A stretch of DNA of 64,000 bases, taken from positions 1-64,000 of the forward strand of contig DASPHG010000010.1 of NCBI GenBank assembly GCA_035629775.1, read 5' to 3'. The DNA comes from DASPHG01 sp035629775 (GTDB lineage: Bacteria > Actinomycetota > Thermoleophilia > Solirubrobacterales > Thermoleophilaceae). The position numbers were made by a program, and so were the translations under genes. The notes beneath the pieces are model-generated. The model did no database searches. It saw nothing but the letters and a program-made list of their open reading frames with translations, and had not been told where the DNA came from. The stretch's first letter is position 1. Each line of letters starts with the position of its first letter. Shown here in pieces: positions 48,757 to 56,807 of this stretch.

Positions 48757-50544
48757 TCCGCGGTCTCTCTTCCAGCCGAGGCTCGCCCCCCAAACGAGCC
48801 GCGGCCCCTGCGAAACGCGCGTACGGAAATCGCCGCGTTGGCCGTGCACCTCCCGGACCCGGTCGTCGTGGTCGACGCCGGCGTCCGCTGGGGCTTCGCC
48901 GGCGAGTGGGACCAGCTTGGCGAGGCCGTCCGGCTGATCGGGTTCGAGCCGGATCCGGACGAGAGCCGGACCCTCACGGCGAACCTCGCGGACCGTCCGA
49001 ACGCGGAGATCGTCGCGTCCGCGCTGGGGAGCGAACCCGGCCGGGCCGTGCTTAACCGCGCCGAGCACGTGGGCGGGTCATCCCTCCTCGCCACGAACGC
49101 TCCGTCTCACCTCGACGTCGGCGTATCCCTGGACCTGGTCGACCGGGTGGAGGTGCCCGTCACGACGCTCGACCTCTGGCTCGCCGAGGCGCAGGTGGAG
49201 CGGGTCGACGCGTTCAAGCTCGACACGCAGGGCTACGAGGGGCCCGTCCTCGAGGGCGCCGGGAACGCACTCGCCACGGTCAGGGTCGTCGAGATCGAGG
49301 TGTCGATGAACGTGCCCTACTCCGGGTTCACGAGCTTCGCGGACGTCGACCGCCTGTTGCGGTCCCATGGCCTCGTCCTGTGGCGCCTGCCGCTGCTCGC
49401 CCACTATCCGCTCCGCGGCGGGGAGGATGCTCCCCTCCAGCCCGAGACCCTCGAGTACGGGCCGTCGGGGATCCGCATCGCAGCGCCGCCGGGCCAGCTT
49501 TCCTGGGCCGACGCGATCTATGTGGCGCCCGCGCTCCTCGGGGTGGATGACGAGCGCGCCTGGGACGTGGCGCTGCGCGATGCGATCCTGGCCAACGCCC
49601 ACGAGCAGCACGACCTCGCCCAGGTGGGGCTGCGGCGCGTGCTCGAGGCCGACCCTCCCGACCGACTGCGCGCCGCGGTCGACCGAGTGCTCAGCGGCCC
49701 TGACCTCCCCTCGCCCGGCTCACCCGCGGCGAAGCGAGCCGGCGCCGCCCCGAAGGGGGATGAGCTTGCCCGTGCGGTGGAGGCGGTGCCCTTCTGGTGG
49801 CACTCCATCGACCTCGGCGGCGGCATCGTCACCCCGGGACGCAAGTCGCCGGAGGTGCTCGAGAGCCAGTGGCGCGACCTCCAGCTCGACGTCTCCGGCC
49901 GCACGCTTCTCGACGTCGGCGCCTGGGACGGATGGTTCTCGTTCCGCGCCGAGCGTGAGGGTGCCGAACGCGTCGTCGCGCTCGATCACTTCGCCTGGAT
50001 GATCGATCCGACCGTGCGCGCCGCGCACGAGGGCCGCCGGCTCGGGACAGGGCCTCTCCCCGATTGGGACGAGGTTCCGGGGGCCTGGCAGCCCGACGTC
50101 CTCCCCGGTCGCCGGGGCTACGAGCTCGCGCACCTCGCGCTGGGGAGCAGTGTGGAGAACGCCGTCGCCGACATCGCGACGCTGGACCCGAGCGACCTGG
50201 GCACCTTCGACATCGTCCTCTGCCTCGGCGTGATCTACCACGTGCGCGATCCGCTCGGCGTGCTGCGCAACGTCGCGGCCCTGACGGCGGGCACCGCGCT
50301 GATCGAGACGGAAGCGGTCTTCATCCGGGACCACGAGGAAGTGCCGATGTTCGAGTTTGCCCCGTCGGACAGCCTGGGCCTCGATCGCACGAACTGGTAC
50401 GTGCCCAACGCCAACGCCGCCCTCGCCCTGTGTCGCGAGGCGGGGTTCAGCGCGGCGGAACTGCTGGTCGGTCCCGAGGCCGTCAGCCTGCCCCGCCGCG
50501 GTGAGCCGACCCACTACCGGGCGGTGATCCGGGCCACGCGGTGA
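48754..50544 (+). CDS. Two-domain methyltransferase: FkbM fused to CmoB-like
   Basis: 596 residues. The N-terminal FkbM domain (about 35-260) has VVVVDAGVRWGFAGEW, LIGFEPDPDES and FKLDTQGYEGPVLEGA. A linker with helical repeats leads to a second methyltransferase domain (about 335-596) related to CmoB/DUF1698: PFWWHSIDLGGGIVTPGRK, LLDVGAWDGWFSFRAEREGAERVVALD, IVLCLGVIYHVRDPLGVLRNVA and NWYVPNANAALALC. FkbM enzymes commonly O-methylate sugars. I chose TTG at 48754 from the promoter spacing; ATG/GTG starts are absent nearby and TTG at 48745 is possible. Confidence 0.85.
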   Translation: MSAVSLPAEARPPNEPRPLRNARTEIAALAVHLPDPVVVVDAGVRWGFAGEWDQLGEAVRLIGFEPDPDESRTLTANLADRPNAEIVASALGSEPGRAVLNRAEHVGGSSLLATNAPSHLDVGVSLDLVDRVEVPVTTLDLWLAEAQVERVDAFKLDTQGYEGPVLEGAGNALATVRVVEIEVSMNVPYSGFTSFADVDRLLRSHGLVLWRLPLLAHYPLRGGEDAPLQPETLEYGPSGIRIAAPPGQLSWADAIYVAPALLGVDDERAWDVALRDAILANAHEQHDLAQVGLRRVLEADPPDRLRAAVDRVLSGPDLPSPGSPAAKRAGAAPKGDELARAVEAVPFWWHSIDLGGGIVTPGRKSPEVLESQWRDLQLDVSGRTLLDVGAWDGWFSFRAEREGAERVVALDHFAWMIDPTVRAAHEGRRLGTGPLPDWDEVPGAWQPDVLPGRRGYELAHLALGSSVENAVADIATLDPSDLGTFDIVLCLGVIYHVRDPLGVLRNVAALTAGTALIETEAVFIRDHEEVPMFEFAPSDSLGLDRTNWYVPNANAALALCREAGFSAAELLVGPEAVSLPRRGEPTHYRAVIRATR

Positions 50545-51398
50545 CCGCCCTCGCCCTCAACCGAGTGTGCAACCTCGAGGACTTCGAGGATCCCGGCCTC
50601 CGCGAAGTCTTGCGCGAGGTCTTCGAGCACGAGCTCGGCTACCGGCCGGACCTGCCGCGCGGGCGGGAGCTGCGCAAGTACTGGGAGGTGGGTATGACGG
50701 TGGCCGCGATGCGCGCCGGCGGCGCCCTGCGGCCCGACGCGGAGGTGCTCGGCCTTGGGGCCGGCGCCGACCCGACCCAGTTCTTCCTCACCAGTCACGT
50801 CCGCCGCGTGTTCGCGACCGACCTCTACCTCACCCCCGGGATCTGGGCGCACCAGGCGCCGGCGGAGATGCTGTCGCGCCCGTTCCTGTTCTGGCGTGGC
50901 GAGTGGGAACCGCGGCGCCTCGTCGTCCAGCACATGGATGCGCGCGAGCTCCACTACGACGACGAGAGCTTCGATGCCGTGTTCTCCTCCGGCTCGATCG
51001 AGCACTTCGGCGATTGGGCGGACGTCGAGGCGGCGGTGGCCGAGGCCCATCGGGTGCTCAAGCCTGACGGCGTACTTGCCCTCTCGACCGAGTTCCGGCT
51101 CGAGGGGCCCGCCGGCGGGATGCCGGGGACGCTGACGTTCGGCCCCGACGAGCTCGAGCGCCACATCGCCGGCCACGGCCGGTGGTCCTGGATCGGCGAG
51201 GTCGACTGGTCGGTCTCCGAGGAGACGCTCGCGACCGAGTCCGCGCTGGCCGAGGCGGGCGCCTACGTGACCGCGGACTCCAACCGCTATGGCGGCTACG
51301 CGCCGCTTAGCGTGTCCACATTGCCGGCGCCCCACATAGTCGTGCGTCACGGAAAGCACCTGTTCACCAGCGTCCACCTGGCACTACGGAAGCTCTAG
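50541..51398 (+). CDS. SAM-dependent methyltransferase
   Basis: 285 residues, class I. EVLGLGAGADPTQFFLTSHVRRVFATDLY forms the SAM site, followed by DESFDAVFSSGSIEHFGDWADVEAAVAEAHRVLKPDGVLALSTEFRL-type motifs of methyltransferase 11. The GTG overlaps the previous stop by 4 bases. It probably acts in the same pathway as the fusion methyltransferase. Confidence 0.85.
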   Translation: MTALALNRVCNLEDFEDPGLREVLREVFEHELGYRPDLPRGRELRKYWEVGMTVAAMRAGGALRPDAEVLGLGAGADPTQFFLTSHVRRVFATDLYLTPGIWAHQAPAEMLSRPFLFWRGEWEPRRLVVQHMDARELHYDDESFDAVFSSGSIEHFGDWADVEAAVAEAHRVLKPDGVLALSTEFRLEGPAGGMPGTLTFGPDELERHIAGHGRWSWIGEVDWSVSEETLATESALAEAGAYVTADSNRYGGYAPLSVSTLPAPHIVVRHGKHLFTSVHLALRKL

Positions 51399-51406
51399 GG
51401 GAGCCG

Positions 51407-51853
51407 ATGTCCAAGTCTGAAAAAGCAATCGCCGAGCTGGCGGCCCGCATCGAGCGTGTGCTGCATCAGGAGACCTACGAGATCCGTCACCAGATGGACC
51501 TGAGGTTCGACCGCGTGAGCGAACAGCTAGCGGCCCTGGTCGAGCGCGACGCGGAGCTCCGGCACCAGCTTGACCTGAGGCTCGACGCCGTGAGCGAACA
51601 GGTCGAGGCACTCGCGCCACTGCTCGAGCAGGGCGCGGACATCCGTCGCCAGCTCGACGTGAGGTTCGACCACGTCAGCGAACAGCTGGCCGCACTGCTC
51701 GAGCGCGGCGTGGAGCAGGACGACCGGCTGAGGCGCGACCTCGCGCGGATCGAGCGCGACCTCGCGACGTCCCGCGAGCTGGTGGTGGAGTTCGCGGCTC
51801 ACCTCTCCCGGATGGTGCGGGACCTGCGCGACGGCGGCCCGGACGCCTCCTGA
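51407..51853 (+). CDS. Small coiled-coil protein with three tandem repeats
   Basis: 148 residues, fully helical. Three repeats of 25, 28 and 25 residues occur at 26-50, 51-78 and 79-103, each built on (L/I)RxQ(L/M)D(L/V)R(F/L)DxVSEQ followed by a Leu/Ala-rich end. The DNA of the repeats is 51482-51556, 51557-51640 and 51641-51715. No signal peptide or membrane segment. GGGGAG precedes the ATG. It sits between a methyltransferase and a double glycosyltransferase in one operon. Confidence 0.8.
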   Translation: MSKSEKAIAELAARIERVLHQETYEIRHQMDLRFDRVSEQLAALVERDAELRHQLDLRLDAVSEQVEALAPLLEQGADIRRQLDVRFDHVSEQLAALLERGVEQDDRLRRDLARIERDLATSRELVVEFAAHLSRMVRDLRDGGPDAS

Positions 51854-51859
51854 GTCCCG

Positions 51860-54040
51860 ATGCCCGCCCGCGCCGTTCTCGGCTTCCAGCACGTGGCACT
51901 CAGCGCCGATCGCGGCATCGGCCGCTACAGCGTGGCACTCGCGAACGCCCTTCACGCGCGTGCCCCCGAACGCGTGGTCCGCGCCGACGCCGAGGGACCG
52001 GAGGCCATGGAGGCGCTCTCGCCGCGAATGCCGGTCCCCATGGCGGTCGCGCGGAATCAGGGCCGGCCCGCGGGAGACGGGCGGCTCGTCTACCACGTGA
52101 GCGCACCATTGGTGCCACGGGGCACGCCGCTCCGCACGATCTGGCCGCGGTGGGCGCAGGCCTCTGACGTCGCGCTCGCCGTCACGCTGTACGACCTGAT
52201 CGAGGCGCGGCATCCCGACCGCCTGCCCGACCACGAGGTCCGCGCGCTCGAGGTCCGGCTCGAGCTTCTCCGCGAAGCCGACGCCGTTCTGACGATCTCG
52301 CGGGCGGTCGCCGAAGACGCGGTCCAGATCCTCGGCCTCCCGCGGACGCGCGTCCACGCCGTGGGGGCCGCGGCGATCCCGGGTCCGCCGCCCCCCGAAG
52401 ACCCGCTGGCGGCCGCTCGCGCGGCGGTCGCGCGGCTGGGTCGCGATCCGATCGTTGCGCCGCTCGGCGATCACTGGCGGAAGAACGCCGCCGGCCTGCT
52501 GCGCGCCTATGCCGAGCTTCCGCGCGAACTGCGGGAACGGCATCAACTGGTGGTGCTCGGGTTCCGCCTCGATGCACCGAGCGGGCGCTGGCTCGCCGCG
52601 GAGGCGGCCCGGATCGGGGTGGGCGACACGACGCTGTTTCCCCCCAGGCTCGACGACGCAGCGCTCGCGGCCCTGCTCGCCAGTGCCGGCGTCGTCGTCT
52701 TTCCGTCTCTCGAGGAGGGCTACGGGTTGCCGGTGGCCGAGGCGATCGAGGCGGGCGCACCCGTCGTGGCGAGCGACATCCCCAGCGTCCGCGAGATCCT
52801 GCCCGACGACTCGGCGCGCTTCGATCCGGCGGACCCGGCCGCCATCGCAGCCGCGCTGCGAGACGCGCTCGAGCATCCGAAGCGGCGCACACCGCCGGAC
52901 GACCCGCCGAGCTGGGACGCGGTGGCAGAGCGGACGCTCGCGGCGTGGGACGAGGCCGCCGCCGTGCGCGCTGAGCGACGCGGTGGTGCCCGCCGGCGCG
53001 GACGGCCCGCGGCCGGGTCCGGGCGTCGTCCGCTGGCGATTTTGACCCCGCTGCCTCCCATCCGGTCGGGGATCGCGAGCTACAGCGACCGGCTGCTCGA
53101 GGCGATCCGCGGGCGCGCGGAGGTCCGCGTGTACGAAGCGTCCGCCGCGCTCGAGGCCGCCGCGGCGCTCGAGCCCGGGCTCCCGGAGCCGATAACGGTG
53201 CTGGGGAACAACGACCATCACCTCCGGAGCCTCGAGGCCTTCCTGAGGATGGGAGGCGTGGCTCACCTGCACGACACCGACCTGTCGCACCTGGCCGGGC
53301 TCCATCGGCGGGCGGCGGGCGGCGACGGCGACGGCCGGCGACTGCTTGCGAGGATCGCCTGCCGCGCCGACCTCGTGCTGGTTCACTCGGAGACGGGTCG
53401 GGATGCCGTGCTGTCCGCCCACGGCGACGCGAACGTTGCGGTGGTGCCGTTCGGGATCGGGCGCGCGCCCGTTCCCGCCGCGCCCACAGGCACCTCGCCC
53501 GTGGTCGCCAGCCTCGGGCACGTACGGCGCGCGGACCTCCTGGTCGCCTCATTCGCCGCCCTGCATGCGGCGATGCCCCGCGTTCGCCTGGTCGTGGCAG
53601 GACCCTCCTGGGGCGACGGCGAAGCGGCGATGCGCAGGCAGCTCGCCGAGGCTTCGCTGGAAGACGTGGTCGAGCTGACGAACTGGCTCGACGACGATGC
53701 GTACGAGGAGCTTCTCGGCCGGATCACCGTGGCTGTTCAGCTGCGCGACCGGGATTCGGGTGAGCGCTCGGCGGCCGCCGGCGACCTGCTCGGCGCCGGG
53801 GTCCCGACGGTCGTAAACGATCTGGGAGCGCATGCCCGGCTGCCGGAGGACGTCGTCAGGCGCGTGAGGGCAGACCCGAGCCCCCACGAAGTGGCGGAGG
53901 CGATCGCAGGACTCCTCCACGATCCGGACGAGCGGGCGCGCCTCCGGGCCGAGGCCGTACGGTACGCGGCGGACCACACCTTCGAGGCCGCCGCGGACGG
54001 CCTGCTCGCCGCGCTATCGGCCTCGGAGTGCACCGCTTGA
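51860..54040 (+). CDS. Double GT4 glycosyltransferase
   Basis: 726 residues, two GT4 (GT-B fold) modules. Module 1 (about 1-370) begins FQHVALSADRGIGRYSVAL and has the donor site VVFPSLEEGYGLPVAEAIEAGAPVVASDIPSVREI with the EX7E pattern. Module 2 (about 390-726) begins LAILTPLPPIRSGIASYSDRLLEAI and has ERSAAAGDLLGAGVPTVVNDLGAHA, where the EX7E motif is degenerate. The first module looks active; the second may be altered in donor use. It adds sugars to a glycan at the cytoplasmic face. Last gene of the operon. Confidence 0.87.
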   Translation: MPARAVLGFQHVALSADRGIGRYSVALANALHARAPERVVRADAEGPEAMEALSPRMPVPMAVARNQGRPAGDGRLVYHVSAPLVPRGTPLRTIWPRWAQASDVALAVTLYDLIEARHPDRLPDHEVRALEVRLELLREADAVLTISRAVAEDAVQILGLPRTRVHAVGAAAIPGPPPPEDPLAAARAAVARLGRDPIVAPLGDHWRKNAAGLLRAYAELPRELRERHQLVVLGFRLDAPSGRWLAAEAARIGVGDTTLFPPRLDDAALAALLASAGVVVFPSLEEGYGLPVAEAIEAGAPVVASDIPSVREILPDDSARFDPADPAAIAAALRDALEHPKRRTPPDDPPSWDAVAERTLAAWDEAAAVRAERRGGARRRGRPAAGSGRRPLAILTPLPPIRSGIASYSDRLLEAIRGRAEVRVYEASAALEAAAALEPGLPEPITVLGNNDHHLRSLEAFLRMGGVAHLHDTDLSHLAGLHRRAAGGDGDGRRLLARIACRADLVLVHSETGRDAVLSAHGDANVAVVPFGIGRAPVPAAPTGTSPVVASLGHVRRADLLVASFAALHAAMPRVRLVVAGPSWGDGEAAMRRQLAEASLEDVVELTNWLDDDAYEELLGRITVAVQLRDRDSGERSAAAGDLLGAGVPTVVNDLGAHARLPEDVVRRVRADPSPHEVAEAIAGLLHDPDERARLRAEAVRYAADHTFEAAADGLLAALSASECTA

Positions 54041-54075
54041 TGCATTGAGGCCCCTAGAGGGGCCCTGAGGCATCA
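54038..54075 (+). terminator. Terminator of the glycan operon
   Basis: A long imperfect hairpin beginning at the TGA stop: TGATGC pairs with GCATCA and GGCCCC with GGGGCC around a TAGA loop, with a poorly paired 5-base stretch in between. No T-run. Confidence 0.6.
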
Positions 54076-54123
54076 ATCGTTCGCGGGGTGCGGAGGCGAC
54101 GTTGGCTTTGCGCGAAGATTGCG

Positions 54124-55302
54124 GACATGAAAGCCGTCGCCTGCCAGCACGCTGAGCTGTCCGTCATCGACGCCCCCGAACCGACGCCCGCGAAGGGGCA
54201 GGTGAGGCTCGAGGTCGAACGCTGCGGCATCTGCGGGTCCGACCTGCACGCGCGGCACGGCATCGACGAGTGGGCCGAGCTCTCCGCGACCCTGGGATAT
54301 GACCGCTTCGGCCGTTCCGAACAGCAGGTGATCTTCGGGCACGAGTTCTCGGGCCGGGTGGCCGAGTACGGCCCGGGATGCTCGAAGGGCGTGCCGACGG
54401 GCACCGCGGTGGTCGCGATGCCGATTATCCGCAACCCGCAGGGGATCGACACGATCGGGCTCTCGCGGCACGCGCCGGGGGCCTACGCAGAGCAGCTGCT
54501 CGTGCAGGAGTCCCTGATGCTGCCGGTGCCCAACGCCCTGCCGGCGGATGTCGCGGCGCTCACCGAGCCGATGGCGGTCGGGCTCCATGCCGTGCGGCGA
54601 GGCGAGGTCGGAAAGCGGCAGGTGGCGGTCGTGATCGGCTGCGGGCCGGTCGGCCTCGGCGTGATCCTGATGCTCAAGGCGCAGGGCGTGCGGACCGTGG
54701 TCGCGAGCGATTTTTCACCCGGGCGCCGCGAGCTCGCGCGGCGATGCGGAGCAGACGTCGTGGTCGACCCCCGCGACGCCGATCCCTACACCGCGGCGGG
54801 GGACCGCGGCCACCTGACCGACGCGCCGAGCCTGTTCGATCTCGCGATCACGACCAAGGAGCGGCTCGCGCGCCTGCCGATCGGCTGGTGGCACGTGTGG
54901 CGGCTCGGCGAGAAGCTCGGCGCCGGGCCGAAGGCGCCCGTGGTGTTCGAGTGCGTCGGCGTGCCGGGGATGATCGAGTCGATCGTCCAGGGCGCGCCAC
55001 TCTTCTCGCGCGTGGTCGTGGTGGGAGTCTGCGTCGGCACCGACCACTTCCGGCCGGCCATGGCGATCAACAAGGAGATCGACATGCGATTCGTAATCGG
55101 CTACACGCCGCTCGACTTCCGCGACACGCTCCACATGCTGGCCGAGGGCGAGGTCGATCCACGGCCGATGATCACGGGCGAGGTCGGCCTCGACGGGGTC
55201 GCGGCGGCGTTCGAGGAACTCGCGGATCCGGAGCGCCACGCCAAGATCCTGGTGGACCCGAAGAGTGACGCGGCGGCGCCGGTTTCCTACGCGAACGCGT
55301 AG
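54124..55302 (+). CDS. Zinc-type alcohol dehydrogenase-like protein
   Basis: 392 residues, medium-chain dehydrogenase fold. The catalytic zinc ligands are in RCGICGSDLHARHG and FGHEFSGRV; the NAD site is VVIGCGPVGLGVILMLKAQG. The four-Cys structural zinc loop is absent: PIIRNPQGIDTIGLSRHAPGA stands in its place. Segment WHVWRLGEKLGAGPKAPVVFECVG is unusual in length. It overlaps the convergent monooxygenase gene by 16 bases. The substrate is unknown. Confidence 0.85.
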   Translation, partial: DMKAVACQHAELSVIDAPEPTPAKGQVRLEVERCGICGSDLHARHGIDEWAELSATLGYDRFGRSEQQVIFGHEFSGRVAEYGPGCSKGVPTGTAVVAMPIIRNPQGIDTIGLSRHAPGAYAEQLLVQESLMLPVPNALPADVAALTEPMAVGLHAVRRGEVGKRQVAVVIGCGPVGLGVILMLKAQGVRTVVASDFSPGRRELARRCGADVVVDPRDADPYTAAGDRGHLTDAPSLFDLAITTKERLARLPIGWWHVWRLGEKLGAGPKAPVVFECVGVPGMIESIVQGAPLFSRVVVVGVCVGTDHFRPAMAINKEIDMRFVIGYTPLDFRDTLHMLAEGEVDPRPMITGEVGLDGVAAAFEELADPERHAKILVDPKSDAAAPVSYANA

Positions 55303-56783
55303 TCGCTGAACGGGAAGCGCGCGCTCTTCCACATCACCTCGAGGGTCGTGGCGGGGCGGAACGGCACGTCGCCGTGCCGGTCGAAGTAGTACGAGTTCGC
55401 GGTCGCGCAGGAACCGTGGAAGAACACCTGGCGGTGGCGGCGGCCGAGCATCTGGCGCATGTAGCGGTCCTTCGCCTGCTCGGTCACCTCGATCCGCGTG
55501 GCCCCGATTTCGCGGGCGCGCTTGAGACAGCGGACGATGTGGCGCGACTGATTCTCGATCAGGGTGAAGTACGACGCGCCGTTGTAGCCGTAGGGCCCGA
55601 GGATCGAGAACATGTTGGGGAACCCGGGAATCGTGACCCCCTGGTACGACTGGAGGCGGTTCTCGGTGAAGAACCGCTCGAGGTCGAGCCCGTCCACCCC
55701 GCGGGTGGGGAAGGGCGGCATGTTGCCGGACTCGAAGACCTTGAACCCGGTCGCGAGGATCAGGACGTCGAGCGGGCCGTGCTCGCCCTCCGCGGTCTCG
55801 ACGCGATCGCCCTCGACCTTCGTGATCGGTGCGGTCTCGAGCTGCACGTTCTCGCGGTTGAAGGTGCGCAGGTAGTCGTTCGAGAAGCCGGGACGCTTAC
55901 AGCCCAGGTCGTAGCGCGGCGTCAGCCGGTCGCGCACGACGGGGTCCTTCACCTGGTCCTCCAGGTGCTTCAGCGCGACGCCCTTGGACCACTTCGCCAT
56001 CGGAACGACCGAGGCGTAGTGCGCGGCCACCGGGAACGTCATCTCGATGAAGGTCTGCGAGAGCAGCCGGGCGACGTGCTCCGCGCCCGGGACCAGCTCC
56101 AGCACCCGGCGAACGGCCCGCGGCATCGGCCCGTCGAGCTTGGGCAGGCACCAGATCGGCGTGCGCTGGAAGACGGTGAGCCGCTCGACATCGGGCGCGA
56201 TCGAGGGGATCACCTGCACGGCGGAGGCACCCGTGCCGATCAGAGCCACGCGCTTGCCGCGCAGCTCGACGCCGTCGTCCCATCGGGCCGTGTGCATTGT
56301 GGTGCCGGTGAACTCGCCGACGCCCGGGATGGCGGGCGGCTTCGGCTGGGTCAGGACGCCGGTCGCGCCGATCGCGTACCGCGCCACGATGGGCGGCCCG
56401 CCGTTCGTCTCGAGCCGCCACACGTGCTCGTCGTCGTCCCACGTCCCGCCGGTGATCGTCGTGTTGAGGCGCAGCTTCGGCCGCAGTCCGTAGTGGTCCA
56501 CGCAGTCCTCCGCGTACGCCTTCAGCTCGTCTCCGGGCGCGTACACGCGCGACCAGTCGTGCCGCTTGCGGAACGAGAACTGGTAGCTGAACGACGGGAT
56601 GTCGACCTGGATCCCCGGATAGGTGTTCCAGTGCCAGGCGCCGCCGACCCCGTCACCCGCCTCGACCAGCAGGAAGTCGTCGAAGCCCGCGCGCTGGAGG
56701 GCGACGGCGACCCCGATCCCGGAGAACCCCCCGCCGATGATCACGACCTCGGCCCGCGAAACCATCGCGACATGATCGCGCAT
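55287..56783 (-). CDS. Flavin-containing Baeyer-Villiger-type monooxygenase
   Basis: 498 residues. FAD site VVIIGGGFSGIGVAVALQRAG, then GVGGAWHWNTYPGIQVDIPSFSYQFSF; the Baeyer-Villiger fingerprint reads FTGTTMHTARWD; NADP site ALIGTGASAVQVIPSIAP. It inserts oxygen into ketones or oxidises heteroatoms. ATG at 56783 follows GGAGGTGAC by about 11 bases; GTG at 56798 overlaps that site and is less likely. It lies 24 bases after the large secreted protein gene. Confidence 0.9.
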   Translation of the reverse strand: MRDHVAMVSRAEVVIIGGGFSGIGVAVALQRAGFDDFLLVEAGDGVGGAWHWNTYPGIQVDIPSFSYQFSFRKRHDWSRVYAPGDELKAYAEDCVDHYGLRPKLRLNTTITGGTWDDDEHVWRLETNGGPPIVARYAIGATGVLTQPKPPAIPGVGEFTGTTMHTARWDDGVELRGKRVALIGTGASAVQVIPSIAPDVERLTVFQRTPIWCLPKLDGPMPRAVRRVLELVPGAEHVARLLSQTFIEMTFPVAAHYASVVPMAKWSKGVALKHLEDQVKDPVVRDRLTPRYDLGCKRPGFSNDYLRTFNRENVQLETAPITKVEGDRVETAEGEHGPLDVLILATGFKVFESGNMPPFPTRGVDGLDLERFFTENRLQSYQGVTIPGFPNMFSILGPYGYNGASYFTLIENQSRHIVRCLKRAREIGATRIEVTEQAKDRYMRQMLGRRHRQVFFHGSCATANSYYFDRHGDVPFRPATTLEVMWKSARFPFSDYAFA

Positions 56784-56807
56784 GCGCTGCGCAGTCACCT
56801 CCGCTGG

